Source: Casuarius casuarius
Lineage: Eukaryota; Chordata; Aves; Casuariiformes; Casuariidae
Direction of reading: 5' to 3'
DNA length: 64,000 bases
Assembly: GCA_003342895.1 (NCBI GenBank)
Contig: PTFA01000091.1
Coordinates: forward strand, 1,189,660 to 1,253,659
A program made the position numbers and the translations under genes. The notes under the pieces were generated by a model, which was not told where the DNA came from, ran no database searches, and saw only the letters and a program-made list of their open reading frames with translations. Shown here piece by piece: positions 11,501-26,500 of the stretch (its first letter is position 1; each line of letters starts with the position of its first letter).

Positions 11501-14500
11501 TCTGCTATTCTCCTTACAAACTAAAGGAGAACAACAATTCTCCTCCGAGTGTCTCAAGGAATTTCAACAGATATTCATGGTGATAGCAAATGGAGGTGAT
11601 ACTGGACTGCTGAACTCTTCCTCTTTCTTCTCACTCATACTTTTTTCCCCTGATATTGCAATTGCTAAGCAGTATCATATTTCTCTCCTTCTTCCCTGTA
11701 TTTACAGACTAACTGAATCCAACATAAGGTGCTCCTCTACTCTAAAGCAGAGCTGAGTGCTGAATACCTGGACAGACTTGGGGTCTTCCACCTGAGTGAA
11801 ATTTTATCCTTTAAGACAGGTCATGCTCTGTCTCAAGCTACTTTTACACCTGACATTAGTGGTCATTAATTACTGTCTGAGTGACTGAGTATCAGTGAGT
11901 AGCAGCAATATAATACTTTCACTAACACAGAAGCCTTCTCAGAAAAGCATAACTGGACCTGACACACTTATTTTGCACTGCTTATCCTTTTGAGAGATTT
12001 GTTTTCTATTTATTCATTTTCTCTAAAACTGCCACCCAAGGACTATCCCCTTGGACCTGAACTGAGAGCAAGGTATATGGAACTTGACTGAGGCATGGGG
12101 AATCAGGGTGAAGAGGAAGAAAGGGGCTTTCAGAAAAAGAGAAAGCCATTTTGAAAATGCCAGCTTATGAGCAGAACTGCTGTTTTGCAGCCAAATCCTA
12201 GCTTAACTTCACCAAACTGTCACTCACAGGTGTCACTGCAAGCAGTATCACTCACTTTTGACAGAAACTTAAAATGATTACGTCACCAAGATAGGACTGT
12301 TGTGTTCCCTCTGTTCTTGCATTTTTGGTGCAATGTACCCAATTCTCATGATGCAAATGTTTTTAAAGGGAAATTGCCATGAATTTACAGAGAATCAAAA
12401 TATGTTCTCATCTTAAAATCGGATGTGGTCTTCTAGATCAGCAGGAATTCATTTTATACCATTTCAGAAAATAAGCATTTAGAGATTCCCATTGAGTTCA
12501 ATGGATTTTCTATCCAAACTTCCACTGAATTTCTGCCCAGGTGCCAGACTGACAGCTAAGAAGACGAGAAGAGTTAAATGTTCTATTTATCCCTATGTCT
12601 GCTCTAGTAAAATGGTGATAGTGCAGATTCCCTGTTCCCTAGCTTAGCCATGCACCTCCAGCCAGACTTGTAAAAATCCGTTCTGCATGAGCAGGAAAGA
12701 ACTCAGAGTCCACATAATCTGCTCAGCCCTTGGCATCACTGCTGGAACTTCCAACATGGGGCCAACTTGTGCCAAATTTTGGCATCAGTGACTGTGGCCC
12801 CCTTAGAGGGACTGATTGTAACAACATGTTATCAAGAAGTAAATAAATTAGGCTGACTGTAAATACTTTTTGTAGCATATCAGTATTTTGGAGCTGGGAA
12901 AGGGAGGAAGTTATCAAAACACTCTAAAAGTTTCTCCAAATAATTCTATGTGCCTATCAACCACAGGGAGAGTGCATTCAGAGTCATGCCTTCTGGAGCA
13001 GATTCAATCTGTGGAATTCACTACCCCAAGAAATCACATGGGCCCACTGATTAGCAAATTGCTTACATAAGAATGGACATGTATAATTCTCAGGGCATGG
13101 AATAACTAATTAAATCACCAATTACTGCAAGGTTTCTCGTGCCCTTCTCTGAAGCACTTGGCACTGACCATTGTGATCTACCCTGGCTGGCAATCACTTT
13201 GTTACACTCCTCACAGGGAAGGGATGTCTCTGATGCCACTAATTATGACAGGATACGATGCATCTACTTACAATAGACAAAAGAGAATTCAAGAAGCTAT
13301 CTGAGAAGATATCTCCCGTGCAGGCAGCAGTGGTGAAAAGCTGATCTTGGTCTGGAATCTCAGAACTGATGTTGAAAGCCTGATTAATGAACTGGGCGTT
13401 TGGTGAAGACTCTATGGGAGAAGCAAGGAAGAAACAGGAAACATCTTAGAAACAGAGAGAAGCCATCTAGAATCAGAAATGAAGTTCATAAAGGTAGCTA
13501 GCCATTGTGTCCAGTACTAGCCACAGCATGCTGCATTTGTGAAGGAAAGAGGAACAAAATAGAAATATTCAGCGCTGCTGATCAACTGTGCAAAAGGAGC
13601 CAAAAGACACAGAATCAAAAAAAAAAAAAAAAGGGGGGGGGAGGGGGGTTTAGCCTGATCTTTTCCCCTCAATTTGCTGATTTAACAGAAGTACAATCGC
13701 TATTTCTATTGGCTTAAATTGGAGTTAGAGAGTCCCTTTCACAGCTGTCCTACTGTTACAGTAGATACATTAGAATCTTCACTAGCTTCTCAGCCTTATT
13801 CTTGCTGTCTGAGATAGTTTTGGAGAATTCTCTCTACTCTGAAAGTGATTCTTCTTTTACTTTCTTTTCTATTTTCAGCGAATTGTCTGAGTACATCTAG
13901 GCAGAGGGCCCCTACTGTGCTACTGAATGTGCTAGGTAAGTCCTGGCATTCTGGCACTGCCAGTAAGAATGCTGATGAATGACAGGAGCACAGCTGGAGA
14001 CAGACAGGAGGAGTGAAAGGAATGGAGATCAAGAACCCATATTTTCCCATTAAAAAATATATAGAGAGAACAAGTAACTCTATGTGAGTAATGATTAATT
14101 TCTACGATGTCCCCTAAGGCCAGGAGGCATTTGAGTGGATCATTTTTAAAGATGACTAAAGCTAGCCAAAATCACAATACTATTAATGCCTCCTGTTGTC
14201 TTGCGGTATCACTGTCATCCTTCAGCCATGTCTTCTCAATATAGATATTTTACCAACCCTGGATTTTAGAAGTTGGCTCTGCATCTGGTATTAATCAGTA
14301 TGACTCCACTGACTAGTTTATAAAAGTCTGGGTATTAAAAGCATGGTCTCGCAGGCATAATACGTGACCCAGTTTATTTCCCCACACCATTCTCTTTTTT
14401 TTTTTTTCCACATATTTGTGGGATTCTTATTTCTTCAAAGATTACTTTGCTATATCACTCCCAAATCTCTGGCCCTTTATGGCAAGAGTTTCTAAAATCC

Positions 14501-17500
14501 ATTATTTCAGAGGAATATGCATTTATAACATGCCTGTGAGCCTAGTAACCAACCCACAAGTTCAGAAGATGCGCAGCACATTGAACTGTTCTCAGCTTGG
14601 TAGATCTGGGCCTGCAAAAACCCAATGTGCAGCTTGGCATTTAATGGGCCTTGCATCAGCCTGATGTCAAGTGGTTGGCTTAGCACTTCTTTTTTTCCAG
14701 GGTTTCTCACCATTGGGCAGGGAGAAGCAGCACTGTCAGATCATGATGACAATGCATAACTCTCCTGCTCCCCAAGGCAATATACATATCCAACCCCTTT
14801 TAGAGGTATGCAGGCCCTCAGCTAATTCTACCAACTCTGTCTTTAATACATGTGCTGTTAGCTCAGTACGTGCTGGGGGAAGGCACCACGTGTTAAGAGC
14901 CTGGGCTCGATTCATTACTTTGTCGAAGATCTGACATGACTAAATTCCAAGTCGTGTCAACAGATTGCAGATGTTTTCCCCTCCACTGACACACCAAATC
15001 CTGGAGGGAAATCACATTGGTGCAATGCCTGTCTAAAGATATTAGCTTGACCACACAATATCTTCTCAGAGGAGCTGGGCCTCAGTAGCCAGCTCAAAAC
15101 ATTTCTGAAACTTTTTGACACAGGAGAAATAAAAGTCTAAACCACAGCACAACAGAGTATACAAACATCATTTCAGGAAATTCAAGAGTTCTGAAATGAC
15201 TCTGGAGGAGGCATCATTATCTTATTATTATCGTGCACTACTTCTCTTTCAGCAGCTCCTCAGACTTTCAGTCTGAGGAGCATACAGGACTCAATAGCCT
15301 GTTGAGGTGCTTCACTGCTTCTGGGACACAGTATTGCACTTCTCCCACATTGAAGTACCAGCTCATACAAATAAAGTATTGCTAGTGCCTGCTAGAGACC
15401 GGGATTGGTCGATAGCCTTGGCTCGGTTACAAACCTGGGAAGGTTTGGAAAGCAAAGACCTCTCCCTGAATTTGCTGAGCCCACACAGTATTTACGAGCA
15501 TTGCATCAAAAAGAAAAAAAAGAAAGACAGAAAAAAGCCTGAGTGAGTCGGGGCCAGTCATGATGCCTAGCAACATGCTATGCTAATTTGATGAGCGTGT
15601 TCTCGTGTCAGCACTCTAAATGGAGCTAAATATTCATGTCCCCAGGGACTGGCAGCCCAGCCACACCACTTTGGTGTGACACTGACTGCTATGTTACTAG
15701 TAAACAGTTAATCAGTGCACATGTTCCTAATTAATGGATCTAGTTTGAAATCATTGGGGGATGAAGACAAAGATAAAAAAACAGCCAAGTATGCCATGAA
15801 AGAGCTCTTTGGATTGCCTCAGTTACAAATGCAATCTAGAGAGGCTGAGCCTTGTGGAATGATGAGGGCAGAGGTGTCTGGGGTCTAGAGTAAAATGCCT
15901 GCACTGCCTGTCCACTCCGGTGTGTGTATGGACCTGTCCAAGTACTGGACCCCATGCATTCATGGCACAATGCCTTCAACTGCAGACCGTTTGGAATAGG
16001 CTCTGTCTTTTCACAGCCACTTCTACAAATGGGGAGGAAGCCTGTAGCTACCACCATAACCCAGAGGAGGAGGAAGGAACCATTACAAGTATTTCAGAAA
16101 GAGAGGGTGGAAACACAGAAAATTAGGCCTTGATTCATTCCACTTTGTTGTGGGATGAAAACTGGGCACGGAGTTATTCTCAGTGCTTTTTATAATCAAT
16201 GGAGAGAGGAAGGCACTGCAAAAGGACAAGTTAGATTCAGGCAGGTGGGCAGAACCGCCTTTGGTGGTGCCTCTTTCTCCACTGAAAAAAAGGGGAAGCC
16301 AGGCAAACAGGCTTCTGATTTATTTACCTTAGTGAAGTGTCTTAGGATAGGTGGGATGAAATGTGGGCCATGTGACTAGAACTCACATCTCCTAACATCC
16401 AGTCCAGCAGGAAGAAAAAAAGGCCATCATCTTTCTCCTAAACGGATGCTTCAGAGTTTGCTACACACTGAGACCTTTGTAACACTTTGTTATATTTATT
16501 CTCCAGATAAACCATCCCAACTCTTTCAAAGCTAGTGAATTAACATGTAAGTCAAACCTTTTAATGTTCCTTGGACATATAGTGCTTGTCGCTTTCTGTC
16601 TGTGAATTCTAAAAAGGGCCTGGGGTAAATAAATAATGCAGCACGCATATTGCTTCTGTGAAATTTGTTCCCAAAGAATAACTTACTCAGCTCTGTGGTG
16701 ATGGGGATCCTTTTATAACATGGTTCTGATCGACTCCCCATTGCTCTCGTTCTGAAGACAGTCTCTGCAGAAACAGTCAGAAACAACATGAGAAGACAGG
16801 GAACTTGGTAGAAGCAGAAACAAAGAAAAAGAAAAAAGAACACAAGACACAATGGTTCAGACTGACAGATGCAGGAAATCTCTTACCTGTGCCTAAAAAT
16901 AACATCATTGTCATGCAAAAATCCCAAAGCAGTTCCTATATTTAGAAAGTTTCTTGCCTTGGTTTGCTTTTCCAAGGCTCACTTTATTCACTCAGAGCTC
17001 CCAAGGATTAAAAAAGAAAACCTCTCCTGGGAGCTGCTTATTGACATCATAACTAAAATATAATTACCCTCTGTGGAGCAGCAGTGCGGGTTATAGCGTT
17101 GTTTGGCACAAAGCCCCCAGTAAGCCAATTTGCACTCAAAGGTTTTTGGGGGATGGGGTTGTGTTTTTTCCTTCTCCTTCAAGAAGGCTGTGCATAAATG
17201 GGTGGGACGTGCTGCAGAAGTGAAAGCAAAAGCAAATATCCTGATTTTTGAAAATCTGACACCCAAAAAGCCTTAAAAGAGAAAGTAAAAGTTCCTAGAA
17301 ATATGTGTCCTGATTTCCTCCCAGTTCTCACCAGCTGGCTGACTTAGTGGGGAGCTACAAAAAAGTAAGGGAGGGAAGAATCAAGCCCATTTGAAGTCTG
17401 CTTTCTGTGTTTTGATTATACCCAATCCTTTCCCTTACTACTATGTCTAAATTTTTCTGTTGCTATCCATTGCAAGAGCAAGTGAACACTGGTGATCAGA

Positions 17501-20500
17501 TGAAGACCAGGACTGCCCAATATGTGGACTCTAACAGGGTCATAGAGAGACCACTGTTCTAATCAACCATCCCTAAGGTTAGGTGATGGACTGCCAAAAA
17601 ACGCCTTAGAGATGTCAGGCATCATAGCCCCTCAGTACAGCAGAAAAAGCCCTTCCCAAGTATAGCACGGCATCTCTGAATACATGCAAGCGGCAGCAAC
17701 TGAATGCCTGAAATGAATCATTGCCTTTATTGTACCTTTCTATGTACTGTAGTGGCTGATCTGAATATATGTCTGATCATTGCCTGGATACCTTTTCCTT
17801 ATGTCAATATTTTTGCTGCAAAGCAGTACACAGCGCTGTACCTGAAATCTTACAAACTGGCAGGGTGCTATTACAAGAGATTACTTAATTGTAGATTACT
17901 ACTGTACATTTGAATTTCACTAGCTTATTAAGCTGTCAGACTTAATTACCATTATATGTTTAGATTATGCCACAGATTATTTAGTTCGGTACCTAGGTTT
18001 GCCAACCTGTTTGCTTTGTGACATGACAGGGTGATAATTACAGCATTACTGGAAAACCTAAAATTTTCCATGGGAAAGACTAGAAGTGCTTGGCATCAGC
18101 ACTGACCCTAGTAAATGCTCATTCCTGCAAGTGTAAGTAATGTTTACCTCTGTGTGGATCTGATTCTCTAAGAGAGCTGTTTAATTCTCTACCGTATGAG
18201 ACAGGTAATGCACAGAATGGGCCTGGGTTGGTTTGGTGTGAAATGGTCACACTGAAATCTAAAACCACAGGAAAGACAATTGATTCGGGCTTTGTTACGA
18301 TCTCCAAACTGACACTATGCTTGCTGCAACATTTGCTAAAGCTCCTGAGCTGTTAAGGGAACACAGGGCCCTTCATCCAAATAATTACAAATGCACATTT
18401 TTCCCTATAGTTATGATGCAAAATGCTGTAGCTTTATCTACTGCACCAAAACTGGGGATGAGAAAGGATTTGGATTGGTAGCTAGATATCAAGCAAGTCA
18501 CTGGCTGTCCTATCAGCAACGACAGCTACAATGAGAAACATCAGACTTTGTCTTTTCTCTTTAAATCAGATGAATAGTTTCATAATCTAATTAGAAATTG
18601 ATTTTAAGTTTGCACCTTATCCACTGCAGCTTTTTAACATCTTGCTGTAGTAAGTTCTCCCAACTACCCATAATCCACCCTCCCCTCCTGTTTTCCTACC
18701 TTTCCTGCTAACTAATGCTCTTCCACTTTTGGCTGCTAACATTAATCAAGGTCAAGTTGAGCATCTTCCTTGGACCGAGGCTTTTGAATATAAATTTACC
18801 CTTCTCTCTCAAAAAACGAGGTTGTAAACCAGAGGACTGCTGTATTTTTTGGGTCTCCCCTACATACATTAATAGCTGCCCAATTGCTTTTCTGCACACC
18901 TCCTCCTGGATCTTTATTCTACAAATGGATAGGTTTTTCCTAAACTTGCTGTTTTTGCAACTCTGCTGCTGGAAGCACCCACTGTACATATACTACACTG
19001 ACAGAAAATGTAGATTTCACTTCTATAATTTCCTCTAATTAATTACTGCAAGAGATGGCACCAGCACCAAGTTCTGATGAGCACTAGCACAGCCTGACTA
19101 CATTATTGTTATTTACTGCTCGTGTTATCTCCTAGCTCAGTTGACAGCCACTGAGTCTGGCAAATTTCTTGATACTCTCTGCCCTGTTGGTTCTTTTCTA
19201 TGTTGTATTTGTCTTCAGTGCTCTTATATAACTTCAATAATGCCAGTGTCTCTGTCTGTACTCTTACTCCTTCTCCCCACACTGAAAGAAATAAATCCAG
19301 AGAATAGCCCTCCTTTCCCACTTTGTATCAGGCTCTCTCTTTTCCTTGAAAGCTTCCTCATTTGCTGACCCCGTGAACTGTTTCACCTGGAGGCCATTTA
19401 GTCCATTGGGACCACCTAAGATGAGCTGAGACCCTGCAAATATTCCCTAGCAGAGCTGCAGCACAGGATGAAATTTTTAACCCCTTCAGCACCTGTTTGG
19501 TGCTGGTAAAGAAAGAAAGGTCAGTGTTTTCCCTGTCTTTCACAGACACTCACGTGCTTAACTAAACAAATGGGTGTCCAATTACGTTTTAAGATCAGTG
19601 TGTTGGGCCCAGCCTTCTTGGAAGCATTTATAAATGCCAGGGACTGCATCTTAAGGTACCTAACTGCCTTTTAGAATCTGGTCTTACACTGCACAGACAT
19701 CAATAAAGCAGCCCTTAGGAACAGGAGCAGCTGACTGAGGAAGGCAAGGAATTGCTGTTGTATCTGTAAGGCTATGAAAAGGCAATAGGCATTAAAAAAG
19801 GGACTTGTACACAGTCTTTTTTATGTTGCCTGCTTTTAGACACAGCAGCATATTATCAGTCACAATTTTGTCTTCTCAGAGATGAATTCCTGTAAGATAA
19901 TAATGGGAGTAGGGAGGCAGTGTAGAGACTGGAACAGTGGGAGTGGGGATAGGCAGGTTCTGCTCCCACTCCTGGCACCTTGATCCAAAACCTGGTGTAA
20001 CAATCTACGAGTAATTTACTGTCCTACAGGGGCACAGGTCTGTAATGCGTCTGGAGACTTTCAGGGGCAAAGCACTATAGGAGTGTAAAACACAGCCCTA
20101 GTCTTGCAATTGAATCAGCAGGAGAGCCTGGTACAAGAATCCCAACCCAAGATTCTGGGTCTATAATTATAAATAATTACAGCAGCAAAGAAGAACATGG
20201 GCTGGGTATTTTAACAACACATCTAATGAACCTACAAGGAAAGAGAGCTAATTTTTACACAGAGGGTGAATCACTAACAGATTTAATATCTAGTCTGGGG
20301 AAGAAGTGAAGCTTGTTTCTTAGCGTTATTTCGTAAATATATCTTTATTTATTGATGATAATATCCTATAAGTGAATACTGCTTTTCTGTCTGCAGAAAT
20401 CACTGTAAATCTGAGGAATGGCCTTAATTTAGTAGCCAAAGATTTATAAGATTGCAACTGTAGTCAGTTTATGGAGCGACAACTCACAAACATCTGAGCT

Positions 20501-23500
20501 AGGCAATAGGCGCTGTATAAATATGTAAAGTGAAATACCTAAAATAGTAAAACCAGGGTGGGATAGAAGCACAGTATTTTGTCAAGTAGAGGGAGACAAT
20601 GCTATTAAAGTAAATGGTAACAGAATCTATCCCCTCTAATTTCAATCAATCTTTCAGAAATAACTGATCACAGTAATGGATAATAATAACAAGAATAATT
20701 TGCATTTCCATAGTGCAACATTGCAAACTTTAATTTGTCTGGCTTTACAACAGGCTTGGGAGATAAAATATTACTATGGGGCTGTACACTGAGGTGCAGC
20801 GTGGCTCTGGTAGCTGCCAAGGACACACAGCAACAGGGCAGGAGAAATAGAAGTAGATCTGATACCATGACACTTGATCCTGCCCCTTCTCAAAACAAAA
20901 CCCAGAAGTGTTGACTCCCTCTGTCTTAATGTCTAGGCCACACTACCGAGGATCCTGAGAGAGGACCAAGCAATCTTGATTTCTGTTCATACCTGAAAGA
21001 AGGTGTTGTGTATTTGGACTGTTTCTGATGTGCTGAAACACAGTGTTAGTGGTAATACACAAATAGCCTTGTGTCTGTCTGCTTGTCTCCGCTCTAACAT
21101 ACATAAGACACAGATTTTATAGATATATATAAAAAGTGTACATATTGTTTACTTGCTCTCTATATACATTCGATAGAGTTCCATACATCCTTGTATCTAT
21201 ATAGAGATAAATACATTACTTAAAAAGTAATGTATTCAAGTCACAATTACCTCTTACTCAAATATCCCTTATAAGTCATATTTCTTTTGTTCTGATTGTA
21301 CATATTGTATATTATTTTGTCAAGTTATTATCAAAAAAACCCAGTCTCTGCCTCACTCTAATCGTTTCCTTGGCACAACCATTGTTTTAAAAGCCTTGAA
21401 TGATAATAAAGTATAGGGAAAACACTTAGGAGAGCCATCCATTTCTCAGCCTGTCTTTGGTTAATTAATACTTCCACATTCTCAAGAGGAGGACAAATCT
21501 TAGCTCCTTTGCCAAATTAGGGGAGGAAGAGACACAATAAATATTATACTGGGCTGAAGTTGTTTTTGCTTTCATTGCATTTCTGTGCTACAAGCTCTGT
21601 TTGTCTGGGAATAGAGCACCCACCCTCTCAAGCCTCAAGGAAAGGCAACATTTTTTTTCCTTTTGAAGAATGGAAGGGGGCTCCACTCAAATGTGCTTTT
21701 GCAGATGCTCCACTCAAATATGCTTTTGCAGATAACAGGAGTTACCAACACTGGTTACCAGGTACCCTCTAACCACTTCTCTGCTGGAAACATAGAAGCC
21801 TCACTCAGAATTTGCAGGAGGGACTGGCAAATTTCCCAGTGCAATGTTAGCCTTATCAGTCCTTTGCATACCTCTGGCTACAGAAACTGGACTAGGCTGT
21901 ACAGCCAGCTAGGCTAAAACAGACTTCCAGCCCTTTTAACATATATATATATATATATATTTTTTTTTTTCAGGAAAAACAGACCGTGGGTCAGAGTAGT
22001 GACATTCTTCCCTTTTCTAGCCTTCATTTCTATCACATCAGCATGCTCACAAGGAAAGGGAAACATGCTTACCTAGAGGGCTTGAGCTGGGCTTGCTCTG
22101 CATGGATCGGACATTCAGAGTGGCTAGGATGCTTTCTGTGTCCACCAGAGAAGGATTGTTCAAAGCAGTGGTGTTGGAAGACAAAATGGCACATGCAGCA
22201 CAGTGTTGGACATTAACTGCCCTCAGATCTGCACAGGAGAGAGCACTACCCTGATAAAATCAAAGAAATCGTGATGAGAGAAAACTGAGAAAGCTGAACA
22301 TTATCAAACATTAGAGACGAAAGGTGAACATGAAGTTTTTTTCAAACCCAGCAGGCACAAATGCATTCTGGAAGCATCTCCAAAGTTTGAGCAACTTTGG
22401 TCAGAGAAGAAAATTCACAGGTCTAGAATTTATCTTGCAATTTATTGGGTACTTCCCCTTTTCAATCAGGATCAGCTTCTCAGTGCTTCTGTAGGAAATC
22501 ACAGAGCACTGAGACTCCCCCAGAAGAAAATAAATACTTGAAAAGTGAAACGTTTCAACAACATCTTGGGTTCAAGTTCAAGTCTAGAGCCCAAGAAACT
22601 TTTGGTTATTTTGAATTGAATTGTGCTATTTATCATCATGCGAAACATACTGAACTTTTAAAATGTATTTAAAAGTATGCATGAAAGTTAGAGAAAAGAA
22701 GAAAGAGGTAGAGAGAATATTCAAAAAGAATTCTTACTGAGAATAACCACAGCTTTGGGAAATTCTGAATAAATTTCCATTCTCTTTGCAGATACTCCAA
22801 AGACCCAAGAAAAACAATGTCCTTCAGCTCATGGTAAGTGAAGTTACTAGCTCGTAAGGGCATCACGAAGTCCTGCAGCCCAATCAGCGGTGAGTTTGCA
22901 TCACCAAACACACAAACCAAAATGTGATCCTGCAGGTTCAGTACTGCTTGGTCCTTGCAACTCTAAATTTAAAACAGAATTCTGTTAAACCAGCTGTGAG
23001 GTATATTTTAGTTTTTCTCCTCCATTAGAAAGACTTATTCTTTCTTAGCTGTGTAACATCTTTAAGTAGAACAGGACTATATATAAAATGAAATATTTCC
23101 TCTTAAGTGTTTGGAACACAAGCTTGTCCTATAAAAGTGAAAATTTCATAAACGTTGACATAAAGTGCCAAAATTGTAAAACCAGGCCAAGATACTAGTT
23201 TGATGCTGGAAGCAGAATAACTGCTTTGGCCTGGTGTTTTTTTCCTGGCTAACTGATCATGTTTCTCAAATGTAGTCTAGGAAAATATAGTACTGGGGGT
23301 GAGTAGTGCTTAGTGTGGCTTCTCACGATTGCTAGGTGGTATGACCAGTTAGCCAAACCAGTCTTGTCAAAGGTGCCACATCAATGTCCACACTAACCAA
23401 CCAGGAACTGTGGATCAGTACACCCCCGCAATATTCATTCACTGGCAGTATTCTTTTCAAAGAGAAACAAGGGACTTTGTCAGGGGGAAGTTTCCTGATG

Positions 23501-26500
23501 AGAGATTAGAATCATAACCAAATTAAATGATTGTCTCTAACTAATTAGATTAGATTAAATTGAATAATGAAACCTTTAGCTGTATTTAATGTAACATGCC
23601 TAAAGTCCAACGATTAGTCTGCTGAATGAAGCTAAACAATTAAAAACACAATTTATTTTATAGCTTATTTTATAGGAACAATTGGAAAAACTATTACTGC
23701 TGAAACCTGCAGAGGAAATATGCAATTACAAGATCAACAGGAGCAGTGAGAATAGTGAATGAGCAGAATAGTGAAAGGGACAGGTGAACCATTTTGAGGA
23801 CACTATTGAAGGACTTATGCCTTCCTTCCAACCTGAGGCAAAGAAGTTGGTCATATCTGGCCAACTTTATTACTTGTTAGTGAGGTCAAGGAAAAAATAT
23901 TACATGAAGTCTCAAACATCCATGTAGTATTAGGCGAAGAGTAACATTTCTGCAAAACATTTAAATGATTTAAGAACATAAGCCCCATGTAAAAGTCAAA
24001 GATCATATTTTTAGATGCGCTTAGATGCCTTGAGTTCTATATGGACATCAAGGGGGATTTTTTGTAAGGTATATGCATTTAAGTTTCCATGCTTTCCAAA
24101 CAGAATGAAATGCTGGGTTTTCACAAAAAAATCCCATGGGGGTATACTTGCACTTTTAGGCACCTAAACAACTTTAAAAATATAGCTCTTAAAAGCTTGA
24201 AGCACATTCTGGGACTTTGTCAAATGCCTAATTCACTTCTGAAAATGCATCTTAAACTCCCAAGCCTTTGAGGGCTTGCCTGTCCCAGAAATCTCCTTGT
24301 AAAGGAAGATACTACATGAATGTTCATCGCAGTAGTTACTACGCTCTAATTTCCTTTGTGGACATTTTTAATCCTCAAAAGAGACCCTTGCACAGTCTAG
24401 CTTAGCTGCACAAAAACACTCAGTACAGTACAAAAGTGGCACATGGGGAATTAGGACACACTAGCTGTTGCAAACTTTTTCCTCATGTAAGCAGGCCTGT
24501 AAGATCTTTTCAAAACATTACCCTTCAATTCTCTGAGCTGAGCTTCCAGTTCTATTGGGATATTTGCCCATTTGTAACAACTAATCCTATTTTGGAGGTT
24601 GCTGGGCAATAGGGTCCTTTTATTTGCTTGGAAGGAAGCTGCAGCATTTCAAGCAGCATGAATTCCAGCCTGCTACAAGTCTCCCAGCTGGCAGAACAGC
24701 TTGAACATTCTGTATTTTTGATGAAATCTTTGATCACCTCATTGCAAGATTTGGTTGCCTACTCTCAGCTCTCTGGCAGCTCCGAGTACAACCTGCCACT
24801 TCTAGATGGGATTTGTTCTTTTAAGGATTAAACACTTACATTAAAGAAATAAACCAAACAGTCTTAAAGCTATTCAGATCAATAATGTCAGGGACACAAA
24901 GGTCCAAAAACACATTACAAAATTTAAAAGCAAAGTAGGTGTCAATCAGTCCCTCCTATGTCCATCTGCTGAGATCCTCTTTTGAGATAGGAGGCCCACC
25001 CTGCTTTAGATGAACATGGAAGGCATTACTGATCCTTTGTTACCTAGGAGATCTTTCTCTGTTCCCAGGTTATGACTTAAATTACAAAGGCATGTGGCCT
25101 TAGAATGAGCATTCAGCTCCCATCACTGTGACCCTGGTCAAGACACTTTATCTGCAACTCACTCCTGAAAAATGGGGTAATGGCCCTCAGTCTGTCTTCC
25201 CCAGGGCAAGGTCTGTCTCTTAGCTTTGCATATGAGGTCAAAGTTAGAAAGGGGCTAAGGTAACAGAGTTAAACAAACAACAGTAAACTAGAGAGTGCTG
25301 TGCCCTCCACCCAGATCAATGCTGTGGAGACCCAGCTTATTCCTAGGAGAACAAGGAGGAAGACAAGTGAGGGTCCCAAAGACAAACACACCACACCTAC
25401 CAGAAGAGCCTCCTGAAGTGGAACAGAATCGCACCAGTGGAACCTTCCTGTTGAGTCTAGGATGACTCCGCTGTTCTCCTCTCCTTGGACATCTGAATCC
25501 CTAAACAGAGAGAGCAACTGATCAGTTACAGAACAACCTCTCATCAGTGGCAACTACAGTTTATATCATCTCTTCATCGGCTGCTGAGAAGCCCTCTTTA
25601 TTCACCTTGTAGCTTTCACATCCCACGGTGGCAAGGAAAATTCGATTGTATATGAATTGTGCATAACCATGACAATATGGGGCAAAAAGTGTTGTGTGGT
25701 TGAGCAATTCCTTTGTCAATATGTCAGTTGAACTGGACAAATATAAGGAGAAAAATACAGTGCAAAGAGTTCTTCAGTAGGGATATTTAGTAGAGCAATA
25801 CTTACATAAACATCGTCTTGATTAAGAGAAAAAGAAGTCAGCAGGAATTTTTCCCTTGTCTTCAGGGACTTTAAATTAGACCCATATTGCAGGATATTCT
25901 CAGAGGCAGATTTCAGATATGCAGCTGTGTTTGTGAGCATTGTGTTGGTCCAGAAGCAGTAACAAGACCATGTGAAACAAGAGCTATTCAATGAGAAGCT
26001 ACTCTGAACACTGAGCTGTTTCAGAGGACTGCTACATGTCAAACAACAATGGGCTACGAAAGAACTGGTGTCTGCTCATGACCCAAACATGAACAGAAAG
26101 AGACTTGAAACCTGTTGGATAAACCATCTGCTCAACACCATCTCTCCAGCTTTACTGTTCGTAGAATTAACTGTGGACAGCTGACTCAGGAGGAAAGCTT
26201 ATTTGAACGCTCTGTAACTGAAATAGCAATGATAACTGAGACTCGCCATCTAGAATTACAAAATACATTGAACGCAACAGCCTCAGTGAAGCTGTATGAC
26301 TAGAGATGTGTATGGTCCTGTCTTTGTTTTTCTTGTCCAATTTGTCCTTACCTATGCAGTATCAAGTGAGATAAGATTAACAGAGAGGAGAGGGGGAGGT
26401 AACATTCATTATGATGCTTGCAAGGCAGATCTAGAAGGTGCCCTGTATAGACTGACTTATGCTGGTACTAGGCTTAGCACAGCAGCAAGTAACCTGAGAC

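Larger units (their letters stand above)
9936..13271 (-). other. KCNU1: KCNU1 intron 24
   Basis: 3336 bases. Holds a CR1 fragment near exon 24 and an AT-rich hairpin at 10441. Otherwise nothing recognised. Confidence 0.8.
16765..22072 (-). other. KCNU1: KCNU1 intron 22
   Basis: 5308 bases. Holds the (AT)n/poly-T run, the 27-base duplication, one clear and one doubtful MIR-type SINE, and an unnamed old repeat at about 19570-19690 ('taaggtacctaactgccttt'). Confidence 0.8.
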
